Origin: a bacterium
GTDB taxonomy: Bacteria > Pseudomonadota > Alphaproteobacteria > Micavibrionales > UBA2020
Direction: 5' to 3'
Length of the DNA: 64,000 nt
Assembly (NCBI GenBank): GCA_029945425.1
Contig: JAQSDV010000002.1
Coordinates: 999,960 to 1,063,959 of the forward strand
Under the pieces are notes generated by a model. That model worked only from the letters and a program-made list of their open reading frames with translations. It searched no databases and had not been told where the DNA came from. Of the stretch, positions 5,985 to 13,357 are shown piece after piece (position 1 is the stretch's first letter; each line of letters starts with the position of its first letter). The position numbers and the translations under genes were made by a program.

Positions 5985-5990
5985 ATTATA
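5985..5990 (-). promoter_or_regulatory. Perfect -10 box directly before a start codon
   Basis: TATAAT on the minus strand (plus-strand ATTATA) with six bases AAAGGC between it and the ATG at 5978. No good -35 hexamer is seen 16-18 bases upstream, and the region upstream is GC-rich. The spacing predicts a leaderless mRNA. Confidence 0.5.
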
Positions 5991-6418
5991 CCACGCGGGG
6001 GTCGGCAGAAGTTTTAAATGGGGTATGCGGCTGGGATGCCTGTGTATAAGTCGCGTTGGCATCCCCCTTGTTCATCCCCATCCTTGCGGGGCAGAAGCCC
6101 GCGGATGACGGGGGTGGCGGGCATCCCATGCATCGTGATTGCATTACCGTACGCCGTCACCCTCGCGCCCTGTTCCGCCATCGTTGCGCGGGCGACAGGC
6201 GGGAGAAGCGCATGCATCGACTTCATCCATCACTTCATCTGCGCATCATGCATCACCGCAGCGCACCAATTATGTTTATGTAATCATGCGCGTCACCTTT
6301 TTGGTACATCGCAAGAAACTGCGCTGCGCCACCTTGCGTTTCGACACGTACGGGCGGCATCATGGTGTCAGCAGGGGCCGATCACGGCCGCGCAACACGA
6401 AATGAGGAGTATAAGGGC
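5991..6418. other. Intergenic region, no gene seen
   Basis: About 430 bases without a convincing coding frame: the open frames here lack ribosome-binding sites and have odd Cys/His/Arg-rich translations. It holds a small hairpin GCGGG/CCCGC around 6087-6106 inside a longer imperfect C/G inverted region (about 6060-6130). The promoter for the exported protein at 6419 must lie in its right part, but no clear consensus was found. Confidence 0.5.
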
Positions 6419-6796
6419 ATGAAAAAATATCTCGTAATCGTAGGCATTCTGGGCGTTTTCACGGCATCGTGCGTTTCATACCTCGCGCAGGCCGCGAATG
6501 AGGCCGATGGCGTCGCCGCAGAGCGCGCAGCGATGCCGCAAGTGTCGTTGCCCCCCGATAACAGCGCGCCCGCCGCCCCCGTCGACAAGGTTGAAGCCGA
6601 TCGCGGCGCATGTTCGGAGAAAGCGGACGCCATCCCCGGCAAATCGGGCGACGGTGCGACCGATGAAGAGATCGCGGTTGCATTCAGGGCATGCATGAAG
6701 GCGAAGAAGTACACCGATGCGCAACTCGAAGCGCAGGAGAATGAAGAAGGCATCATGGGCGAAGGTCATGTGGATGAAGAAGGCATGACGGAGTGA
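6419..6796 (+). CDS. Small exported acidic protein (125 aa)
   Basis: The N-terminus MKKYLVIVGILGVFTASCVS is a clear Sec signal, with cleavage likely after AQA near residue 25. A Cys at residue 18 sits in a poor lipobox (TASC), so lipidation is possible but weak. The mature part is acidic, with an Ala/Pro linker (residues about 45-60), two cysteines (GACSEK and FRACMK) that could form a disulfide, and a Glu/Asp-rich tail. The start at 6419 is preferred over 6362 because it begins the signal peptide and has GAGGAG upstream. I do not recognise the family. Confidence 0.7.
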   Translation: MKKYLVIVGILGVFTASCVSYLAQAANEADGVAAERAAMPQVSLPPDNSAPAAPVDKVEADRGACSEKADAIPGKSGDGATDEEIAVAFRACMKAKKYTDAQLEAQENEEGIMGEGHVDEEGMTE

Positions 6797-6869
6797 TGAT
6801 GCGCGCATCACTTCATCGTCATGATGACGCGATGCGATGCTGCGCGAGAGTCAGTTTCGACAATTTGTT

Positions 6870-6899
6870 TTGACAAGCATGAGAATCAAGTAATAAAAT
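6870..6899 (+). promoter_or_regulatory. Promoter of the 28-residue basic peptide gene
   Basis: TTGACA (6870-6875), an 18-base spacer and TAAAAT (6894-6899), followed by an AT-rich TATATATA run. The leader to the ATG at 6975 would be about 70 bases. Confidence 0.7.
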
Positions 6900-6974
6900 A
6901 TATATATGTTCAGGAAGGTGCAGCGCCGCTGTTTCTTTCTGGATGTATCAACCTAAAATAGGGAAGAAAACATC

Positions 6975-7061
6975 ATGGCTACGAAAAAGAAAGCTGCTAA
7001 AGCAAAAGCGAAAAAACCCGCTGCAAAGAAAAAAGCAGCTGCAAAGAAAAAAAAGAAGTAA
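6975..7061 (+). CDS. 28-residue Lys/Ala-rich basic peptide
   Basis: The frame ATG (6975) to TAA (7059-7061) encodes 28 residues made almost only of Lys and Ala: it opens MATKKKAAKAKAKKP and closes with five Lys. This composition is that of histone H1-like tails and of AlgP/HU-type extensions, which bind nucleic acid by charge. Although tiny, it has a consensus promoter, a GGGAAGAA ribosome-binding site about 8 bases before the ATG, and two terminators directly after it, so I treat it as a real gene. The stop codon lies inside the first terminator stem. Its composition also matches the tail of ribosomal protein L28 encoded at 47729-48079. Confidence 0.7.
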   Translation: MATKKKAAKAKAKKPAAKKKAAAKKKKK

Positions 7062-7080
7062 TTAGTTACTTCTTTCTTTG
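7053..7080 (+). terminator. Terminator overlapping the peptide stop codon
   Basis: AAGAAGTAA (7053-7061) pairs perfectly with TTACTTCTT (7066-7074) around a TTAG loop, then TCTTT. The left arm contains the last Lys codons and the stop codon of the 28-residue gene. Confidence 0.65.
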
Positions 7081-7082
7081 AA

Positions 7083-7120
7083 GTGAAGGGCGACCCGCAA
7101 GGGGCGCCCTTCACTCTTTT
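7083..7120 (+). terminator. Second, stronger terminator
   Basis: GTGAAGGGCG (7083-7092) pairs with CGCCCTTCAC (7105-7114), with further pairing in the loop, followed by TCTTTT and, after GGGG, another seven Ts. It backs up the first terminator 9 bases upstream. Confidence 0.85.
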
Positions 7121-7521
7121 GGGGTCTTTTTTTCATGATGCAGAAATTCATTTAACCCCCGTCTTTGCTGCATTAGATGCATTTTTTACTTTTTTATTTC
7201 ACGCGAAGTTTCTTCGCACATTCTTCATCAAAAAAACCGTCCGGAAATATACCGCCGCACCATCATCGCGCGCGCGAATTTTTGATCACAGTTAGCATCG
7301 TTACGCACCCGCAAGTTTGGTGACGCATGAACCACTTCGGCGGCGATGTGAGAGGAAATTTTTGCGGCGCAAGATGCGCGGATGATTCCGAATCAGTCTG
7401 TTGCGATCATGATGACGATTGAGTCACGCGCGCGCATTTTCACCCGTTACGGTCAAAAGTTTACACGCTGTAACACTTTTTTACCGTAAACAGGTGTTAA
7501 GTTGAGAAAATGAAAAAAGGG
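7121..7521. other. Intergenic region, nothing assigned
   Basis: About 400 bases between the peptide terminators and the minus-strand gene at 7522. It has AT-rich stretches and scattered GCGCGC runs but no coding frame with a ribosome-binding site, no clean hairpin with a T-run, and no repeat that I could match elsewhere in the window. Confidence 0.5.
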
Positions 7522-7833
7522 TTACTTGTCGCGTCCGGATGACGACTTGCGCGCCTGTTTCACCAGCACGTCGACCGCCTGCAGCGCATCATTCGCCTGC
7601 CGCATGTAATCGGCGGATGAATTCTCGCCATAGACATGCACCATGCGGTTATAGATGAACTGCAGCGACTTCAAATCGCGCTGTTCGACCGCTGCGGGGT
7701 CGCCTTCGAGGCGCTTGATCGCCGTTTGCGCGCGCATCATGAACTCCGCGCGCTCGTCCTCGCCCAATTGCTGTGCGATGCGGTTATACATGGTGCGCAA
7801 TGGGGATACGGTTTCGGTCGTCGCGTCGGTCAT
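7522..7833 (-). CDS. Hypothetical helical protein (103 aa)
   Basis: A soluble, mostly helical protein. Two segments resemble each other: MYNRIAQQLGEDERAEFMMR at about residues 14-33 and FIYNRMVHVYGENSSADYMR at about 59-78, each followed by a helix (AQTAIKRLEGD, QANDALQAVDV). This suggests an internal duplication of a roughly 45-residue helical unit. The start at 7833 (MTDATTETVSPLR) is preferred to 7893 because the extra 20 residues are unlike the rest; no strong ribosome-binding site decides it. Function unknown. Confidence 0.6.
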   Translation of the reverse strand: MTDATTETVSPLRTMYNRIAQQLGEDERAEFMMRAQTAIKRLEGDPAAVEQRDLKSLQFIYNRMVHVYGENSSADYMRQANDALQAVDVLVKQARKSSSGRDK

Positions 7834-7961
7834 GCAGCACGTGCCTTGGTTGGGTATAGTCAAATATCTTATGCCTGTTATGTCAAAAGTCAAATAATCG
7901 CTAGTGAAACAACCCGTACGTCCTGATAAACATATAATAAGATTGGAAAAAAAGGCATCAC

Positions 7962-8324
7962 ATGAAAATCATCCCCTTCCCGTCCACACCCCTGCAAGGC
8001 ACCGATTGGGACGCTGTCGAGGAAGATCGCATCGTCTCCGGCACACCGAAACGCACCTTTAAAGTGCTCCATTCCAGCAAGTCGGATGAATTCCATGCGG
8101 GCATCTATGAATGCACGGCAGGAAAATGGAAAGTCATATATAATGAAGACGAGTTCTGCACCCTGATCGAGGGGCATGTGCGCCTGACGAATGATGCGGG
8201 CGAGGCGCAGGACTTCAAGGCACCCGACAGCTTCGCGGTGCCGTCCGGATACCAGGGCACATGGGAAGCGGTCACACCGGTGCGGAAGTTCTTCGTGATC
8301 TATGAACAGGCGACCAAGAAATAA
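7962..8324 (+). CDS. Cupin domain protein (DUF861/cupin_3 type)
   Basis: A single cupin domain of 120 aa. Motif 1 region is about residues 43-70 (FHAGIYECTAGKWKV, then DEFCTLIEGHVRLTN) and motif 2 about 85-100 (DSFAVPSGYQGTWEAV), matching the (S)-ureidoglycine aminohydrolase-type cupin_3 family, which often carries Glu and Trp in place of the first metal-binding histidines. Cytoplasmic and probably an oligomeric beta barrel. It is followed after 21 bases by a PuuD-like amidotransferase-fold hydrolase, suggesting a joint role in amine or gamma-glutamyl compound breakdown; the exact substrate is not readable. Confidence 0.8.
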   Translation: MKIIPFPSTPLQGTDWDAVEEDRIVSGTPKRTFKVLHSSKSDEFHAGIYECTAGKWKVIYNEDEFCTLIEGHVRLTNDAGEAQDFKAPDSFAVPSGYQGTWEAVTPVRKFFVIYEQATKK

Positions 8325-8345
8325 TAAAGCAGAAGGTAAGCGACA

Positions 8346-9083
8346 ATGAAAAAGGCTCCCATCATCCTCATCCCCGCGAACGTGATCGACTATGCCGGCC
8401 TGCCCGCGCATGTGGTGCGCGACACCTATATCCGCGCAATCGTCGAAGTGATGGGCGGCGTGCCGCTGATGATCCCCGCCATGGGCAAGGATTTTGATTT
8501 CCGCTCGATCGCGGACCGCATCGACGGCGTTTTGCTGTCAGGTTCGCCCTCCCACGTCGCGCCCGCCTGCTATGGCGAAGAACAATTGTTCGGCGATGAA
8601 GACCTCGACCTGCGCCGCGACGCAACCACCCTGCCGATGATCCAGCAGGTGATCGACATGGACAAACCGCTAATGGCGATCTGCCGCGGGTTTCAGGAAT
8701 TGAACGTCGTCATGGGCGGCACTCTGCACCAGTTCATCCACGAACTGCCCGGAAAAAACGACCACCGCAAGCCCGCCGACAAGCCGCTGAAAGACACTTA
8801 TGAAGCGCAAGCGCATCCTGTCGTCGCGCAAAAAGGCGGGTTGTTCGAAAAAATGGGGCTTGAGGGTGAATTCAAGGTCAACACCCTGCACCAGCAAGGC
8901 ATCAATAAACTCGGCGAGGGGCTGAAGGTCGAGGCAATTTCGGATGACGGTATCATCGAAGCCATCTCCATCCCCGGCAAGCGTTTCGTGCTGGGCACGC
9001 AATGGCATCCGGAGGGCGATTACTACCTCAACAAAACCTCCGTCAAAATTTTCGAAGCGTTCAAGAACGCAATCGCGGCTTAA
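8346..9083 (+). CDS. PuuD-like gamma-glutamyl hydrolase (class I GATase fold)
   Basis: A 245-aa peptidase C26 protein, the family of gamma-glutamyl-gamma-aminobutyrate hydrolase. The nucleophile Cys113 lies in AICRGFQELNV and the His/Glu pair of the triad in QWHPEGD (about H221, E223). The oxyanion segment LLSGSPSHVAP (about 64-74) replaces the usual GGxD-type loop. The family cleaves gamma-glutamyl bonds of polyamine intermediates in the cytoplasm; there is no polyamine gene cluster here, so the substrate is open. It forms an operon with the cupin gene upstream and ends at a strong terminator. Confidence 0.85.
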   Translation: MKKAPIILIPANVIDYAGLPAHVVRDTYIRAIVEVMGGVPLMIPAMGKDFDFRSIADRIDGVLLSGSPSHVAPACYGEEQLFGDEDLDLRRDATTLPMIQQVIDMDKPLMAICRGFQELNVVMGGTLHQFIHELPGKNDHRKPADKPLKDTYEAQAHPVVAQKGGLFEKMGLEGEFKVNTLHQQGINKLGEGLKVEAISDDGIIEAISIPGKRFVLGTQWHPEGDYYLNKTSVKIFEAFKNAIAA

Positions 9084-9096
9084 ATTCAGGCCAACA

Positions 9097-9131
9097 AAAA
9101 ACCCCTCCCGTTTTCAGCGGGAGGGGTTTTT
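9097..9131. terminator. Bidirectional terminator
   Basis: AAAAACCCCTCCCG (9097-9110) and CGGGAGGGGTTTTT (9118-9131) pair perfectly around TTTTCAG. It serves the GATase gene on the plus strand and the convergent 231-aa gene on the minus strand. Confidence 0.95.
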
Positions 9132-9142
9132 GATTTGCGTTG

Positions 9143-9838
9143 TTACGGCTTCGGCGAGGGTGACGTCGGTTTCGACTTTGCGCGCATGGCCTGTTTCAGG
9201 TCGGGGATACGTTCGGGCGCAACCGTCGCAGCCCAGCGGCCAATGGCGGCCGGGATATCGGCGAAGGAGCGGAGCGTCTGCTGGTCAATCACCGTTTCCT
9301 TGTAATAGGGCTTTGCGGCATCGGTCATCATTTTGCCCGTCACGGTCTGTGCGATAATTTTTTCGCCGACCAAGAAATCATAGGCGAGGCTGATTTTCAG
9401 CACCGGTTTGTCGCTGAGCGCAGGGTGGACGACTCCGGACGTGGCCTTGTCGTAGATCTCGAGCGGATGGATGGCGACTGGCTGGCTGTTGTAACGGGGG
9501 GCGACCTTGCCATAGAGGAAATGCAGGTCCATGACGCGTTTATTTTCTTTGCTCGACCAATCCTCGGCAAGGCTGTAAGTGCCGCCCATCAGGAATTCGT
9601 TGCCGTTGCGTGCCGGCAGCCTCAGCATCACTTCGTTGAGTGGATCGAGATATTTTGCGAAATCGCTCTTGAAGAGCGCATCGGCCTCACGTTCGAAGGC
9701 CTTGTTGCGGCGAAGGGCGAGAGTTTCTTCGCGGCGTTGCAGCCGCTGTGCGGCTTTGCGTGCCTTTTCGGTGTCGCTTATCACTTTCTGGGCGGCAGCC
9801 AGAAAGGCTGTGGATGCGTGTCTTGCGCGGGTTGCCAT
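9143..9838 (-). CDS. Hypothetical protein (231 aa), paralogue of 43628-44245
   Basis: Residues 1-60 are a charged, Ala/Arg/Lys/Glu-rich helix, probably a coiled coil. The rest is mixed alpha/beta (LHFLYGKVAPRYN, LKISLAYDFLVGEKIIA). The C-terminal segment IGRWAATVAPERIPDLKQAM matches IGRFVADVAPDRIAMLKSAA in the 205-aa protein at 43628-44245, which has the same order of coiled coil, beta region and Pro/Lys tail, so the two look like members of one family. No catalytic motif, signal or membrane segment. Family not recognised; it is monocistronic. Confidence 0.7.
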   Translation of the reverse strand: MATRARHASTAFLAAAQKVISDTEKARKAAQRLQRREETLALRRNKAFEREADALFKSDFAKYLDPLNEVMLRLPARNGNEFLMGGTYSLAEDWSSKENKRVMDLHFLYGKVAPRYNSQPVAIHPLEIYDKATSGVVHPALSDKPVLKISLAYDFLVGEKIIAQTVTGKMMTDAAKPYYKETVIDQQTLRSFADIPAAIGRWAATVAPERIPDLKQAMRAKSKPTSPSPKP

Positions 9839-9988
9839 GATTGTTTCCTTTGCGATGATTGTTGGACAAGAGGAGGACTATCGCGCGGATTTGCGATTAT
9901 GTCCAACACAACCGCTTATTACACGGCAGATCAAGGGATTAGCACAGATGGGGGCGCGGCAATTGTATCGCAAATGCGAAAATGCCGC

Positions 9989-10357
9989 CTACTGGAAATC
10001 TTCCATTTCTTGAAAGGGGCGGATTTCAATTTCGCTCGGGCCCGGCATCGGGTTGGGGCAGCGTTTCACCCATGAAATCGCTTCGTCCATATCCTTCACT
10101 TCCCAGATCCAGAAACCGGCGACAAGCTCGCGGGGATGCGGGAAAGGACCGTCGATGACGGTGCGCTGGCTGCCGTCGAACGCAATGCGTTTGGCCTCCG
10201 ATGAAGGTTTCAGCCCATCGGCGTCTTTCAGGATGCCGGCCTTGGTCAGTTCGTCGTTGAACTTGCCCATCGCCTCCATCATCGCCATGGATTCCGCGTT
10301 GCGGACAAAACCTTTTTCGCTGTCTTCGGTCGCCTTAACCAGAACCATCACGCGCAT
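9989..10357 (-). CDS. YciI-like (DGPF-type) protein, 122 aa
   Basis: A ferredoxin-like alpha/beta protein of the YCII-related family. Typical features: the N-terminal strand MRVMVLVKATEDSEKG, a helix, the VIDGPF segment (about residues 67-72), then the strand AGFWIWEVKDMDEAISWVKR and EIEIRPF at the end. In related proteins the DGPF region and a His/Asp pair line a putative active site; no reaction is firmly known. Located downstream of another YciI-type gene and fabI on the same strand, 12 bases apart, so probably read through as an operon tail. Confidence 0.85.
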   Translation of the reverse strand: MRVMVLVKATEDSEKGFVRNAESMAMMEAMGKFNDELTKAGILKDADGLKPSSEAKRIAFDGSQRTVIDGPFPHPRELVAGFWIWEVKDMDEAISWVKRCPNPMPGPSEIEIRPFQEMEDFQ

Positions 10358-10369
10358 GATCGGTCTCCT

Positions 10370-10660
10370 TTATTTCAGGAAGCTCGGGCCGACCTTGCAG
10401 GCGGTCACTTTGATATCGCCCCAGACATCGCCAAGTACATAGGGCTCGGTTTTCAGGTACGCATCCACCGCCGCGCGGTCCGGCAGGTCGAGAATAATCA
10501 TCGAGCCGCACATATTGCCGTCTTCACCCAGCAGCGCAACGCCGTAGAGCATCCGCCCATCCGCCTTCATCGCCCCGCAAACATCAATATGCGCCTGTCG
10601 CGCCGCCATCCGGCGGTCGAGCGCGTTCGGGTGATCTAGTCCCATGACGATGAATTGCAT
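10370..10660 (-). CDS. YciI family protein, 96 aa
   Basis: A compact YCII-domain protein. The start MQFIVMGLDHPNALDRRMAA (10660) is chosen because it gives the usual 95-100 aa length and sits one base after the fabI stop; the longer frame would run into fabI. Conserved features are the RxxHIDVCG-like helix (RQAHIDVCGAMKADGRMLYG) and the DLPDRAAVDAYLKTEPYVLG segment, the latter with the Y-V-x-x-G signature of YciI. Biochemical role unclear. The tight spacing to fabI makes co-transcription with the fatty acid genes likely. Confidence 0.85.
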   Translation of the reverse strand: MQFIVMGLDHPNALDRRMAARQAHIDVCGAMKADGRMLYGVALLGEDGNMCGSMIILDLPDRAAVDAYLKTEPYVLGDVWGDIKVTACKVGPSFLK

Positions 10661-10661
10661 G

Positions 10662-11480
10662 TTATTCCCCTGCCCCGTTCGTGCCGTTGCCGTTTGCAAT
10701 CTCGTCGAAGATTTCTTTCTTCGGCATGCCGACGACGTTGAAGCCGCAATCGACATAGTGGTTTTCGCCGGTGACGGCGGAGGACAGGTCGGAGAGGAAA
10801 TAGAGCGCGGTGTTGCCGAGTTCTTCCAGCGTCACGGGGCGGCCGAGCGGGGACGCCTTGGTCGTGAACTTGAAGGTATGGCGCGCGTTGCCGATGACAG
10901 CGCCGGCCAACGTGCGCATGGGACCTGCGGAAATCGAATTGACGCGGATGTTTTGCGGGCCGAGATCGGCCGCCATATAGCGCACGGAAGCCTCCAGCGC
11001 CGCCTTTGCCACGCCCATGACGTTATAATTGGGCATGACGCGTTCGGAGCCGAGATAGCTGAGCGTAATCATGCTGCCGCCATTCGGCATCAGATCCTTC
11101 GCACGGCGCGCGACGGAGGTGAAGGAATAGCAGGACACATGCATGGAGGTCAGGAAGTTGGCGAGCGTCGTGTCGACATACTGCCCCTTCAATTCATTCT
11201 TGTCCGAAAACGCAATCGCGTGAACAAGGAAGTCGATGCTGCCCCAGTCTTTTTTCAGCTGCGCGAAAACGCGGTCGAGGTCTTCTTCCTTCGATGCGTC
11301 GCACTGGATGACGGTTTTCGCGCCGATGCCTTCCGCCAGCGGGCGCAGGCGTTTGCCGAAGGCTTCGTCCTGATAGGTGAACGCCATTTCGGCGCCGTAT
11401 TTATGCAGCGTCTGCGCGATGCCCCAGGCGATGGAATGGTCGTTGGCGACCCCCATGACCAATCCGCGTTTGCCCTTCAT
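10662..11480 (-). CDS. fabI: Enoyl-[acyl-carrier-protein] reductase (NADH)
   Basis: A short-chain dehydrogenase of 272 aa that reduces trans-2-enoyl-ACP in fatty acid elongation in the cytoplasm. The N-terminal Rossmann segment KRGLVMGVANDHSIAWGIAQ is the FabI form of the nucleotide site. The catalytic Tyr and Lys are in YNVMGVAK, followed by the ALEASVRYMAADLG helix, and ISAGPMRTLAG is the substrate loop. The start at 11480 (MKGKRGLV) is preferred over 11522, which lies inside fabB. It follows fabA and fabB on the same strand, the usual alphaproteobacterial order, and is followed one base later by a YciI gene. Confidence 0.95.
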   Translation of the reverse strand: MKGKRGLVMGVANDHSIAWGIAQTLHKYGAEMAFTYQDEAFGKRLRPLAEGIGAKTVIQCDASKEEDLDRVFAQLKKDWGSIDFLVHAIAFSDKNELKGQYVDTTLANFLTSMHVSCYSFTSVARRAKDLMPNGGSMITLSYLGSERVMPNYNVMGVAKAALEASVRYMAADLGPQNIRVNSISAGPMRTLAGAVIGNARHTFKFTTKASPLGRPVTLEELGNTALYFLSDLSSAVTGENHYVDCGFNVVGMPKKEIFDEIANGNGTNGAGE

Positions 11481-11496
11481 GATTGAGTCCACAGGA

Positions 11497-12714
11497 TCAG
11501 CCCTCCACTTTCGACAACGCAAGTGTGCAGTTTGTGCCGCCGAAGCCGAAGCTGTTGGAAATCACGTTTTTCAGGTTCGCGTTATCGATGCGTTTCGTCA
11601 CCAGCGGCAGGTTGGCCGCTTCGGGATCGACGTTTTCGACGTTCGCCGATGCCGTGATGAAATTGTGCTTCATCATCAGCAGGCAGTAAATCGCTTCCTG
11701 CACGCCGGTTGCGCCCAGCGAATGTCCGGTCAGCGATTTGGTGGAGCTGAAATTCGGCACCTTGTCGCCGAACACTTCGCGCATCGCCTTCAGTTCCGCG
11801 CCGTCGCCGACGGGGGTCGAGGTGCCATGCGTGTTGATATAATCGACGGGGCCTTTCAGCGTCGCCATCGCTTGGCGCATGCAGCGCGCAGCGCCCTCGC
11901 CCGACGGCGCGACCATGTCGTAACCGTCGGAGGTTGCGCCGTAGCCGGTGACTTCGGCATAGATTTTCGCGCCGCGTGCTTTTGCGTGTTCGTATTCTTC
12001 CAGAACCACAACGCCGCCGCCGCCAGCGATGACAAAGCCATCACGGTTCGCATCATAGGCGCGCGATGCCTTATCGGGCGTCGCGTTGTATTTGCTGGAG
12101 AGTGCGCCCATCGCATCGAACAGCACGGTCAGCGACCAGTCGAGTTCTTCGCCGCCGCCCGCAAACACGATATCCTGCTTGCCCCACTGGATCAGCTCCG
12201 CACCGTTGCCGATGCAATGCGCGGAGGTCGCGCAAGCGGAGGTGAGTGAATAGTTGTAACCCTTGATCTTGAACGGCGTCGCAAGGCAGGCCGAGTTGGT
12301 CGACGACATGCACTGCGTCACGCGATAAGGCCCGATACGCTTCGGCCCTTTTTCGCGCGCGACGTCGAATGACTCGAGCAGGTTTTTTGTGGAAGGACCG
12401 CCGGAGCCCATGATAAGGCCCGTGCGTTCATTCGACACATCGGCTTCCGTCAAACCGGAATCCGCAATCGCCTGCTGCATGGAAAGATAGTTGTATGCCG
12501 CGCCGTCGCCCATGAAGCGCAGCACCTTGCGGTCAACCGCTTCCTCCAGGTTGATGTTCGGCATGCCGTGGACATGGCTGCGGAAACCCATTTCGGCATA
12601 TTTCGGCGCAAACACGATGCCCGACTTGCCTTCCTTCAGCGACTGAGTCACCGCGTCCTGATCGTTGCCGATGCAGGAAATGATGCCGATGCCTGTGATG
12701 ACGACGCGTCTCAT
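11497..12714 (-). CDS. fabB: 3-oxoacyl-ACP synthase I
   Basis: A beta-ketoacyl-ACP synthase of 405 aa that condenses malonyl-ACP with acyl-ACP and, with FabA, supports unsaturated fatty acid synthesis. The Cys-His-His triad is present: [13 protein letters not shown] with the nucleophilic Cys near residue 163, [11 protein letters not shown], and [11 protein letters not shown]. It starts [20 protein letters not shown], the standard KAS beginning. Located between fabA (40 bases upstream) and fabI (16 bases downstream), in one operon. Length and motifs are normal. Confidence 0.95.
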   Translation of the reverse strand: MRRVVITGIGIISCIGNDQDAVTQSLKEGKSGIVFAPKYAEMGFRSHVHGMPNINLEEAVDRKVLRFMGDGAAYNYLSMQQAIADSGLTEADVSNERTGLIMGSGGPSTKNLLESFDVAREKGPKRIGPYRVTQCMSSTNSACLATPFKIKGYNYSLTSACATSAHCIGNGAELIQWGKQDIVFAGGGEELDWSLTVLFDAMGALSSKYNATPDKASRAYDANRDGFVIAGGGGVVVLEEYEHAKARGAKIYAEVTGYGATSDGYDMVAPSGEGAARCMRQAMATLKGPVDYINTHGTSTPVGDGAELKAMREVFGDKVPNFSSTKSLTGHSLGATGVQEAIYCLLMMKHNFITASANVENVDPEAANLPLVTKRIDNANLKNVISNSFGFGGTNCTLALSKVEG

Positions 12715-12754
12715 GGCTTACACCCTTTGGTTATTTATTTTTTGAATTGTTCGA

Positions 12755-13312
12755 TTACAGCGACCGCGGATTTTCGAACAGGCCGACTTTCAGGTCGGTT
12801 GCTTCGTAGATCACCTTGCCGTCAACTTCGACAATGCCGTCGGCGATGCCGAGGACGAGCTTGCGGTTGATGACGCGCTTGATGTTCAGGCGGTAGGTCA
12901 CTTTTTTCGCTTCGGGCAATACTTGGCCCGAGAATTTCACTTCGCCGACGCCGAGCGCGCGGCCGGAACCCTGCGCGCCCGTCCAGCCGAGATAGAAGCC
13001 GAGCAACTGCCACACGGCATCAAGGCCGAGGCAGCCGGGCATCACGGGGTCGCCGACAAAATGGCAGCCGAAGAACCACAGGTCGGGCTTCACATCCAGC
13101 TCCGCCACCAGTTCGCCCTTGCCATGCGCGCCGCCTTCGGCGCTGACAAACGTGATGCGGTCGAACATCAGCATCGGGGGCATCGGCAGTTTCGCGTTGC
13201 CGGGACCGAACAGCTGGCCATTCGCGCAGCTGATCAGGTCGTCATAGGTGTAGCTGGATTTCGGTGTAAAGCTCATCGTTTCTTCGGAGACTTTCGTGTT
13301 CAGGTTTTGCAT
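12755..13312 (-). CDS. fabA: 3-hydroxydecanoyl-ACP dehydratase/isomerase
   Basis: A hot-dog-fold enzyme that dehydrates 3-hydroxyacyl-ACP and isomerises the trans-2 C10 intermediate to cis-3, feeding unsaturated fatty acids. The catalytic His is in [11 protein letters not shown] and the Asp in [12 protein letters not shown], both at the expected place. The start at 13312 ([14 protein letters not shown]) has AAGGGG eight bases upstream; the internal Met at codon 13 would give the more usual length of 173 aa but has a poor ribosome-binding site. First gene of fabA-fabB-fabI. In many alphaproteobacteria irr stands beside fabA; here the only Fur-family gene is at 40732. Confidence 0.95.
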   Translation of the reverse strand: MQNLNTKVSEETMSFTPKSSYTYDDLISCANGQLFGPGNAKLPMPPMLMFDRITFVSAEGGAHGKGELVAELDVKPDLWFFGCHFVGDPVMPGCLGLDAVWQLLGFYLGWTGAQGSGRALGVGEVKFSGQVLPEAKKVTYRLNIKRVINRKLVLGIADGIVEVDGKVIYEATDLKVGLFENPRSL

Positions 13313-13357
13313 CGCTGCTGCCCCTTGTTGTGATGTTCAAGATCAAGCCTTCACACA

